Assembly (NCBI GenBank): GCA_964415255.1
Contig: CAYQAC010000236.1
Coordinates: 1 to 6,771, forward strand
DNA length: 6,771 bases
Origin: JAHBVY01 sp964415255
Lineage (GTDB): Bacteria; Myxococcota_A; Polyangia; Polyangiales; Polyangiaceae
Direction of reading: 5' to 3'
The translations under genes were made by a program, and so were the position numbers. This document shows, in pieces, positions 1 through 5,940 of the stretch. The first letter of the stretch is position 1. The number at the start of each line of letters is the position of its first letter. The notes under the pieces were generated by a model. The model searched no databases. It was given only the letters and a program-made list of their open reading frames with translations, and had not been told where the DNA came from.

Positions 1-1070
1 ATGGTGGCGACCAGCTTGGCCCCGGTGCACCCGAGCGGGTGGCCCAGCGCAATGGCGCCGCCGTTGGGGTTCAGCTTCTCGCTGGGGATCTTGAGCTCGC
101 GCTGCACATAGACCGACTGCGACGCGAAGGCCTCGTTCACCTCGAACACGTCGATGTCGTCCATGCCGAGGCCTGTCTGCGCGAGCAATTTCCGCACGGC
201 AGGCACGGGGCCAATCCCCATGATCGCCGGATCGCAACCCACGGTGGTGAAGTGGCGGAGCCAGGCCTTGGGGGTGAGCCCGAGCGCCTCCGCCTTCTCC
301 CCGGTGGTGAGGATGGCGGCGGCGGCGCCGTCACTGAGCGGCGAGCTGTTGCCCGCGGTGACGCTGCCCGTGGTGCTGAACACCGGGCGCAGCGCGCTCA
401 GCCCCTCCACCGTGGTGCCGAGGCGCACCAGCTCATCCTTACGGAAATCGAACTCCTGGCGCTGGCCGTCTGCGCCATAGCGCACGCCCTGCACCGTGAC
501 GATCTCCTCGTCGAACCTGCCGGCCTGCTGCGCCGCCGCCGCCTTCTCGTGGCTCTTGGCGGCGAAGGCGTCTTGATCTGCCCGGCTCACCTCGAAGCGG
601 GTCGCGACGTTCTCCGCCGTGAGCCCCATGGGGGTGTAGGCGGAGGGCATCGTCTGCATCAGCTTGGGTGAGGTGCTGATCTTGAAGCCGGTCATCGGCA
701 CCATGCTCATGCTCTCAGCGCCGCCCGCGATCACCACCTCGTGTGAGCCGAGCGCCAGCGCGCCCGCCGCGAGGGAGAGCGCCTGGAGCCCGCTGCTGCA
801 GAAGCGGTTGATGGTCATGGCGCTGCTGTCCTGCGACAGCCCGCCGAGCAGCCCGGCGAGCCGCGCCATGTTGAGGCCCTGCTCGCCCTCTGGCATGGCG
901 CAGCCGAGCACCAAGTCCTCCACGGACTCCGGCTTCACGCCGGGGTTGCGCGCGAGCAGCGCTTGGATCACGTCGCCCGCCAGCTCGTCAGGGCGCTTGT
1001 GTGCGAGGGAGCCCTTGTGCGCGCGGCCGACCGCCGAGCGCACCGCGTCGATGATTGCGATATCTGCCAT
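1..1070 (-). CDS. fadA: Acetyl-CoA acyltransferase (thiolase), 3' end cut by window edge
   Basis: Thiolase of fatty-acid beta-oxidation: it cleaves 3-ketoacyl-CoA with CoA to give acetyl-CoA and a shortened acyl-CoA. I translated 356 codons from the ATG at 1070-1068. The N-terminus MADIAIIDAVRSAVGR is typical of the family. The nucleophilic cysteine is C91 in NRFCSSGLQA, the same number as in E. coli FadA. NEAFA lies at 312-316 and the catalytic histidine is H344 in GHPLGCTG. Family members are about 390-400 residues, so roughly 35-40 are missing off the left edge, including the second active-site cysteine motif (CxGGGxG), which cannot be checked here. The start is supported by a GAGGAAG ribosome site and by the family-typical N-terminus. 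The gene begins 17 bases after the fadN stop, so the two are almost certainly co-transcribed. The family is certain; chain-length preference (FadA-like or acetoacetyl-CoA thiolase) is not determined. Confidence 0.95.
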   Translation of the reverse strand, partial: MADIAIIDAVRSAVGRAHKGSLAHKRPDELAGDVIQALLARNPGVKPESVEDLVLGCAMPEGEQGLNMARLAGLLGGLSQDSSAMTINRFCSSGLQALSLAAGALALGSHEVVIAGGAESMSMVPMTGFKISTSPKLMQTMPSAYTPMGLTAENVATRFEVSRADQDAFAAKSHEKAAAAQQAGRFDEEIVTVQGVRYGADGQRQEFDFRKDELVRLGTTVEGLSALRPVFSTTGSVTAGNSSPLSDGAAAAILTTGEKAEALGLTPKAWLRHFTTVGCDPAIMGIGPVPAVRKLLAQTGLGMDDIDVFEVNEAFASQSVYVQRELKIPSEKLNPNGGAIALGHPLGCTGAKLVAT

Positions 1071-1076
1071 GGTCTT

Positions 1077-1083
1077 CTTCCTC
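1077..1083 (-). promoter_or_regulatory. Ribosome binding site of the thiolase gene
   Basis: The minus strand reads GAGGAAG, with its last base 7 nt upstream of the ATG at 1070. It lies entirely in the 17-base gap after the fadN TGA stop (1090-1088), so the thiolase has its own initiation signal while sharing the transcript. Confidence 0.75.
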
Positions 1084-1087
1084 TCCC

Positions 1088-3483
1088 TCAATTCCGCAGG
1101 GCTTTGTTCGTCATCAGCATGTGCTGCATGCGCTCAAGGCTCTTTGCTTCGCCGCACAGGCTCAGGAACACCTCTCGCTCGAGATCGAGCATGCGCTGCT
1201 CGGTGACGGGCGAAGCGGCGCCGCTCGGGCCGCCGCACAGCACGTAAGCGAGCTTACGCGCGATGAAGCCGTCGTACTCGGTGGCGAAGCCACCTTGCAC
1301 CAGGGTGTCCACCAGCATGCTGATGGTGGCGATGCCGCTCTCACCGAGCAGCTTGTGCGCGCGTGGCGCCGGTGGGTGGTAACCCGCCTCCGCCAGGCCG
1401 ATGGCGCGCTGCTTGGCTTCGTACAAGAGGCGCGCGCGATCGAAGCTAATACCGTCCGTGTTCCGGAAGTAGCCATAGCGCTGCGCCATCTGCGCGCTGG
1501 TGGCGACGTTCGCCATCGCGATGTTCTTGAACACCTGTGCGACGAGCGGATCCACCAGGACGTCCGCGCCCTCTGGGAGCGACTCCAGCGCGCGCCACAC
1601 GAGGTTCATGCAGCCGCCACCGCCGGGGATGAGGCCAACCCCCACCTCCACGAGCCCCGCGTAGGTCTCCGCGTGCGCTTGCACTGCGTCGGCCCCGAGG
1701 CACACCTCGAGCCCGCCGCCCACCGTCATCCCGAACGGCGCCGCGACCACCGGGATGGTGCTGTACTTCAGCCGCTGACACGCCTGCTGGAAGCCGTTAA
1801 TCATGCGCTCCAGCTCGTCCCACTGCTGCTGCTGCGCCGCGACCACCACGCCGAACAGGTTGGCGCCCACCGAGAAGTGGTCACCCTGGTTGACGATCAC
1901 CAGGGCGCGGAAATCGCGCTCGGCGCGGGCCGTGGCCTCACCGAGCATGGCGATCACCTCCGGGTCCACGCTGTTCGCCTTGCTGGTGTAGGTGAGCCCC
2001 AGCACGCNNNNNNNNNNTCGGCTCGGTCGGGGCCATCGTCGAGATCCCAAGCCTCCGCGCCGCTGTTGCGCAGCACCGGAGCGTCCCCACGCCGCACGGC
2101 GACGAGCGGCAGCTCACGCGTGTCTGCCTGGCGCGTGACGTACTTGCCCTGGGTGAGCTCGAACACCTGATCGCCCTGGTAGAAGGCCTTGGCGCCCGCC
2201 GCCTTCATCTTGACGAGGCTCTCCGGCAGCTCGAGGCCGTCTTTCTCTAGGCGCGCGAGCACCGCCTCGAAGCCCATCGCGTCCCAAGCCTCGAACGGGC
2301 CGAGCTCCCAGTTGTAGCCCCAGCGCATGGCGTCATCGATCGCCGTGATGCTGTCGCAGATTTCTCCGGTGAGGCGCGCGGCGTAGAGCAGCGCGCGGCT
2401 GTTCACCTTCCAAGCGAAGGCGCCCGCCGGGCCCTGATCTTCGAACAGCGCCTTCACGCGGGCGCGCGGATCCTCCTCGCCCGCGATCTTCTTGCAGGCG
2501 CTCCGGATCTCCGGATTGCCGCCGCGTGCGCGGTACTCGCTGGTGTAAGGGTCGTAGGTGAGGATCTCGTCGCCGCGCTTCTGGTAGAAGCCTTGCTTGG
2601 TCTTGTTACCGAGCAGGCGCTTCTCCACCATGGTGCGCACGTAGTCAGGCACCTTGAACACTTCGCGCTCCGGGTCCTCCGTGAGCGCCGCGTAGCAGTT
2701 GTCAGCGACGTGAACCAATGTGTCCAGGCCGACCATGTCCGCCGTGCGGAAGCTGGCGCTCTTCGGGTGACCCATGGGCGGCCCGGTGATGGCGTCCACG
2801 TCCTCCGGCGCGAGGCCGTCAGCCACCATTTGATTGATGCCGAGCATCATCGCGTGGGTGCCGATGCGGTTGCCGACGAAGTTCGGCGTGTCCTTCGCCT
2901 GCACGATGCCCTTGCCGAGCGTCCGCTGACCGAACGCCGCCACGCGGTCGTAAACCGCGCTGTCCGTCTCCGGGCCCGCCACCAGCTCGAGCAGCTTCAT
3001 GTAGCGGACGGGGTTGAAGAAGTGCATCACGAGGAAGCTCTTCCTGAACGCCTCCCCGCGGCCCTGCACCATGTCCACGATGCGGAGGCCGCTGGTGTTG
3101 CTCGCGACGATGGCCCCCGGCTTGAGCACCGACTCCAGGCGCTCGAACAGCGCGCGCTTGATGTCCAGGCGCTCAATGATCGCCTCGATCACTAAATCGC
3201 AGTCCGACAGCTTCGTTAGGTCGTCCTCCAGGTTGCCGGTCACGACCAAGCTGGCAAAACTCTTGTGGAAGAAGGCGGCGGGCTTGCTCTTCAGCGCGTT
3301 CTGAAGCCCGCTCTCAGCGAAGCGGCTCCGCGCCCTGGGGTCTTGGCGCTCAGCCTCGCTGAGGTTGGGGGGCACGATGTCGAGCAGCACCACGTGCACG
3401 CCCGCGCCGGCGAGGTGAGCGGCGATGCCGCTGCCCATGACGCCCGCGCCGATGACGCCCACGCGCCGGATCGGTTCACTCAT
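1088..3483 (-). CDS. fadN: FadN-type 3-hydroxyacyl-CoA dehydrogenase/enoyl-CoA hydratase fusion, interrupted by an assembly gap
   Basis: Bifunctional beta-oxidation enzyme: the ECH part hydrates 2-enoyl-CoA and the HADH part oxidises 3-hydroxyacyl-CoA with NAD. Order is HADH N-domain, HADH C-domain, then ECH, as in Bacillus FadN and opposite to E. coli FadB/FadJ. The NAD site is G12-A-G-V-M-G17 with acidic D35. SNTSG is at 128-132. The catalytic pair is H154 (MHFFNPV) and E166, 12 residues apart as in FadB. The HADH C-domain has PNFVGNRIG (200-208) and GPPMGHPKSASF (234-245). After the gap, in rebuilt numbering, the ECH part has HFSVGAN (527-533, oxyanion hole) and acids E584 (GGGLE) and E604 (GLVE), 20 apart like E144/E164 of rat ECH. 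The rebuilt protein is 789 residues, normal for FadN. The two halves lie in different frames only because of the join at 2006-2031. The ATG at 3483 has an AAGGA site. It is the first gene of the operon with the thiolase. Function is confident; the exact sequence at the gap is not. Confidence 0.93.
2008..2017. other. Run of 10 Ns (scaffold join) inside fadN
   Basis: Ten undetermined bases fall exactly between the HADH and ECH coding halves. The size is probably a placeholder. Upstream codons end ...WDLDDG at 2034-2032, and downstream codons resume VLGLTYTSKANS at 2005. Related proteins read WDLGDGV followed directly by a similar strand, so probably no residues are missing. The 14 bases at 2018-2031 have no counterpart in that alignment, and GC at 2006-2007 duplicates the GC of the GGC codon at 2034-2032. 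Confidence 0.9.
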
Positions 3484-3489
3484 TGCTTG

Positions 3490-3494
3490 TCCTT
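3490..3494 (-). promoter_or_regulatory. Ribosome binding site of fadN
   Basis: The minus strand reads AAGGA, 7 to 11 nt upstream of the ATG at 3483. It supports this start, which also puts the Rossmann-fold glycine motif at the usual distance from the N-terminus (residues 12-17). Confidence 0.7.
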
Positions 3495-3500
3495 GGTGAG

Positions 3501-3517
3501 GCCCCCAGAGCGGGGGC
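3501..3517. repeat. Short GC-only hairpin in the fadN leader
   Basis: GCCCCC and GGGGGC form a perfect 6-bp stem around a 5-base loop. It lies 18-34 nt upstream of the fadN ATG and ends 7 nt before the AAGGA site. If it is in the 5' leader it could influence translation. A second small repeat, CAGGCA-G-TGCCTG at 3525-3537, lies just beyond it. In DNA this GC-rich, short GC stems arise by chance, so a function is speculative. Confidence 0.4.
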
Positions 3518-3683
3518 GGTGGGTCAGGCAGTGCCTGGTTGAGGTGCCTAGCTTCGTCGATCGTTGGGGTCGGGGGTTGGGCACCCCGCTCTAAGTCACT
3601 GTTAGGGCGCTGGTCCGCTTCACGGCGCGCTAAGCCATCGTCTGGGAGCTGCTTCTAGTGCGCCGATCAGTTTGCCACCACAC

Positions 3684-3734
3684 GAGCCCGGAAAAACGCT
3701 CCCATGCAGCGCGAGGGCGCGCTTTTCCGGGCTC
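3684..3734. repeat. 51-base imperfect inverted repeat (long hairpin)
   Basis: The arms GAGCCCGGAAAA (3684-3695) and TTTTCCGGGCTC (3723-3734) are perfectly complementary over 12 bp. Pairing continues inward after a mismatch with CGC/GCG (3697-3699 with 3719-3721), then after another with CCC/GGG (3701-3703 with 3715-3717), leaving an 11-base loop. This gives 18 pairs in total. No T-run follows on either strand, so it is not a textbook intrinsic terminator. It could be a transcript-end structure for the kinase operon (155 nt past its stop), a structured leader element for fadN, or a protein-binding site. Confidence 0.65.
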
Positions 3735-3780
3735 TCTGCCCGCTGCTGCTTCCCTTCTCGGCGCTCTAGCGGCTGATTTG

Positions 3781-3813
3781 AGAACGGCAAACGGTATAAC
3801 CGTTTGCCGTTCT
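3781..3813. repeat. Perfect 15-bp palindrome with ATA centre
   Basis: The arms AGAACGGCAAACGGT (3781-3795) and ACCGTTTGCCGTTCT (3799-3813) are exact reverse complements around ATA. Each arm contains AACGG twice, 7 bases apart, giving two nested dyads with one centre. It lies 76-108 nt after the kinase stop and about 300 bp upstream of the fadN start. No T-run follows on either strand. The shape fits either a factor-binding operator (TetR-type regulators commonly bind such dyads and often control fatty-acid degradation genes) or the stem of a transcription-end hairpin. The repeat is directly seen; either role is inference. Confidence 0.8.
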
Positions 3814-3815
3814 AG

Positions 3816-3835
3816 TGCAGCACCGCGGCGCTGCA
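3816..3835. repeat. Small inverted repeat next to the palindrome
   Basis: TGCAGC (3816-3821) and GCTGCA (3830-3835) form a 6-bp stem with an 8-base loop that contains the self-complementary CCGCGG. It starts 2 bases after the 3781-3813 palindrome and lies 54-73 nt past the kinase stop, so the kinase mRNA would meet two adjacent hairpins. It may be part of a termination or 3'-end stabilising structure; chance occurrence is possible. Confidence 0.4.
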
Positions 3836-3888
3836 AAGGGCTCTTCGGCCACTTGGTGACGAAGCCACCAGCCTGCGCCAAAGCGCGC

Positions 3889-5925
3889 TCAGGCCACGCC
3901 GCCGAAGCTCACGCTGCTCTGGCTCTGCACCTGGCTCAGCCCCTCCAAGATCGCGCCGTCGGCGGTCAGCGCGAGCACCACGCCGCCGCTCGCGTGCAGG
4001 GCGTTGAACGGCGTGGTCCACGAGGGATCGTGCCAGGGGCACTGCCAGCGGCTGGCGATGCCGGGCGCGCGGTAGAACAGGCTGCCTGTCGTCGCGGCCC
4101 AGGTGCCCCCGCTTGGATCCATGCACACCACCGAGAGCGGCACCGGCGCGCCCATCCGCTCCGCGCGGCACTGGTTGTCGTCCAGGTGCACGATGGTGCC
4201 CTCCGTCCCTACCACCACCGCGTCACCGACGTCGGGGTTCGTGGTGCAGGCGAGGTAAGCCGCGACGTCTGGCACCTTCAGCCAGTCCAAGACGCCGTCC
4301 ACGGCGCGGAAGATCGCCACCAGGCCGTGGCCCTGGGTGCTCCTGCCCACCACCAGCCAGCGCATGGTGTCGAGGCGCGCCAGGTCGTTCACGCTGGCGA
4401 AGTGCTCTAAGGGCAGCGGCGGCAGCATGCCGCGCTGAGTGAGCCGGTGCAGCACCGGCGGCCCGCTCGGGAAGCCCCCTTGGTGTGGTTGGCTGACCAG
4501 CACCAAGAGCTGCCGCAGCACGCCGGACAGGCGCTGAAAGCGGTAGCCCTCGCCGCGCACGATCTCCGAGAGGCCGTGGTAGGAGAAGTGGTGCACCCCG
4601 CCGTCGCGGCTGGTCACCAGCCACTGGCCAGCGCTGGTGCAGCTCACGGCGTCGAGCCCCGCGCCGCCGCGCGATGGCACCGCGCGCCACGCGCCGCCAT
4701 CCCAGTACATGAGCGCGTGCGTTGTGGTCGCGAGGCAGCCCGAGGCGCCGTCGAAGGCGGCGTTCACCACCACATCAGGGCCGGCGTAGCCTGGCTCGAA
4801 AGGGCGCTGGCGCGTGAGCCACTGCCAGCCCCCGCGTGAGGGCGCTGACTGCTCTGAGAAGGCCGGCATGCGGCTCAGCGTGCTGCGCCCGAGCCCAGTC
4901 GGGATCAGCAGCGCCCGCGTGATCTCCTCGCAGTACTCCTCGGCGGTGGCCGGGCGCTGGCTCGGGTTCGCGGAGGTGGCGCGGGCGATGGCGGCGTCCA
5001 CCGCGGCGCAGGCGCCTTGATGACTCCGCAGCTCGAGCGAGAGGTGCTCGCTCTCGCACACGCTGTCGCGCTCAGCGCCGCCCACCACGCGCACCATGTC
5101 GATCAGCGTTTCGAAGCGGAACAGCGGCCGCCCGGTGAGGATATAGTAAGTGAGGCTGCCAAATCCGAACACGTCGCAGGGGGGGCCGAGCTTGGCGCCC
5201 TGCGAGTAGATTTGCTCCGGCGCGGAGTAACCTGGGGTGCCGATGCCGGCGTCCATGAAGGTGCCCGCCTCCGCGCTGCGCGCGATGCCGAAGTCAACGA
5301 TTTTGAACGTCTCACGATCGCCGAAGCCGGTGCAGAGCACGTTGGTGGGCTTGAGGTCGCGGTGGAGGATCCCCAGCTCGTGCACCACGCTGAGCCCGCT
5401 GGTGATGTTGCGGATGCAGTCCACGGCGCGCAGCGGCTCGAAGGCGAAGCGGGTGCGCGCGACGCTGTAGCGCACCCGCTCCGTGAGGGTGGTGCCCTCG
5501 GCGTCGCCGTGGATGTACTCGAGGGCGAGCCACCCGAGGCCCATCGGCTTGCCTGGCTCGCTGGGGTGACTCGTCAGCCTCGCGTTCAAGGTGCCGGCGT
5601 CGAGCAGCCGCACCACGTGAGGCGAGGGCGGCACGCGCTCGTTCAAGGCGCTCAGCGCGTTCGCCTCCTTCATGAAGGAGAGCATGGCGGTGTTGCCCGT
5701 GTTGCTGACGAAGCGCGGCGTGAGGATCTTCAGCACCACCGGCGAGATGCCGCGCGGGTCGTGGCGTAAGGCGAGGAACACCACGGCCATCCCGCCCGCG
5801 CCGAGCGGCCTCAGCACCTGGTAGCTCCGGTCCGCGATGCTGGAGGGGACGCGCTGATTCACCAGCCCCGCCAGCTGGACGTCATCTGGGTGCAGGGGCA
5901 GCGCCACGAGCCCATGGTGGCACAC
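3889..5925 (-). CDS. Soluble Hanks-type Ser/Thr protein kinase with C-terminal beta-propeller-like domain
   Basis: Protein kinase of 678 residues that should phosphorylate Ser/Thr on unknown targets. The catalytic domain spans about 35-340: P-loop GAGGMAVVF (42-50), ATP lysine K66 (VVLKIL), helix-C acid E87, HRDLKPTN (188-195), DFG (211-213), activation segment to APE (235-237), D251 and R324. All catalytic residues are present, so it should be active. Residues about 390-665 show roughly seven spaced strand units, such as YWDGGAWRAV, WLVTSRDGGVHHF, DAVVVGTEGTIVHL and GTWAATTGSLFYR. These suggest a beta-propeller used for binding or sensing. I see no signal peptide or transmembrane segment, unlike PknB-type receptors. 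The start is a GTG 15 bases after the upstream stop with no clear Shine-Dalgarno sequence. GTG at codon 7 (5907) or a later one (codon 22) is possible and would leave the kinase domain intact. It is likely co-transcribed with the gene at 5941. Such kinases are numerous in Myxococcota. Confidence 0.93.
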   Translation of the reverse strand: MCHHGLVALPLHPDDVQLAGLVNQRVPSSIADRSYQVLRPLGAGGMAVVFLALRHDPRGISPVVLKILTPRFVSNTGNTAMLSFMKEANALSALNERVPPSPHVVRLLDAGTLNARLTSHPSEPGKPMGLGWLALEYIHGDAEGTTLTERVRYSVARTRFAFEPLRAVDCIRNITSGLSVVHELGILHRDLKPTNVLCTGFGDRETFKIVDFGIARSAEAGTFMDAGIGTPGYSAPEQIYSQGAKLGPPCDVFGFGSLTYYILTGRPLFRFETLIDMVRVVGGAERDSVCESEHLSLELRSHQGACAAVDAAIARATSANPSQRPATAEEYCEEITRALLIPTGLGRSTLSRMPAFSEQSAPSRGGWQWLTRQRPFEPGYAGPDVVVNAAFDGASGCLATTTHALMYWDGGAWRAVPSRGGAGLDAVSCTSAGQWLVTSRDGGVHHFSYHGLSEIVRGEGYRFQRLSGVLRQLLVLVSQPHQGGFPSGPPVLHRLTQRGMLPPLPLEHFASVNDLARLDTMRWLVVGRSTQGHGLVAIFRAVDGVLDWLKVPDVAAYLACTTNPDVGDAVVVGTEGTIVHLDDNQCRAERMGAPVPLSVVCMDPSGGTWAATTGSLFYRAPGIASRWQCPWHDPSWTTPFNALHASGGVVLALTADGAILEGLSQVQSQSSVSFGGVA

Positions 5926-5940
5926 TCGAGCGGGCAGGCG

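Larger units (their letters stand above)
3484..3888. other. Gene-free region between kinase stop and fadN start, rich in inverted repeats
   Basis: About 405 bases with no credible gene on either strand. It must contain the 3' end of the kinase transcript and, unless there is read-through, the fadN-fadA promoter. It holds inverted repeats at 3501-3517, 3684-3734, 3781-3813 and 3816-3835. The sequence around 3776-3814 is AT-richer than the flanking genes. I found no pair of -35/-10 boxes with standard spacing that I would call a promoter on the minus strand. Confidence 0.7.

Noticed and set aside
1055..2170. Long plus-strand open frame opposite fadN (371 codons)
   Set aside because: It lies antisense to a clear FadN coding region, spans the N gap, and its residues (many Arg, His, Ala, Glu) are what the reverse strand of a GC-rich gene gives. 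No family features.
1954..3483. fadN as a truncated pseudogene
   Set aside because: The only disruption is at the N gap, all catalytic residues are kept on both sides, and the frame is restored by a simple join.
3566..3580. G-rich plus-strand run (GGGG, GGGGG, GGG) as a G-quadruplex
   Set aside because: Only three G-runs are close together; a standard four-run motif is not present.
3794..3799. TTATAC on the minus strand within the palindrome as a -10 box for the fad operon
   Set aside because: No acceptable -35 hexamer lies 16-18 bases upstream (the sequence there is GC-rich, such as TGCTGC), so a promoter cannot be supported.
3778..3800. TTGAGA and TATAAC on the plus strand as a promoter
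   Set aside because: The spacer is only 11 bases and no plus-strand gene follows.
3630..3881. Minus-strand 83-codon frame just after the kinase stop
   Set aside because: It begins at TTG with no ribosome site, runs through both hairpins, and the product (Arg/Ala-rich) shows no domain or hydrophobic pattern.
3658..4410. Plus-strand open frame starting in the intergenic region (250 codons)
   Set aside because: Most of it is antisense to the kinase C-terminal half, with a biased composition and no recognisable motif.
5017..5769. Plus-strand open frame opposite the kinase (250 codons)
   Set aside because: Antisense shadow of the kinase catalytic domain with compositionally biased product and no recognisable motif.
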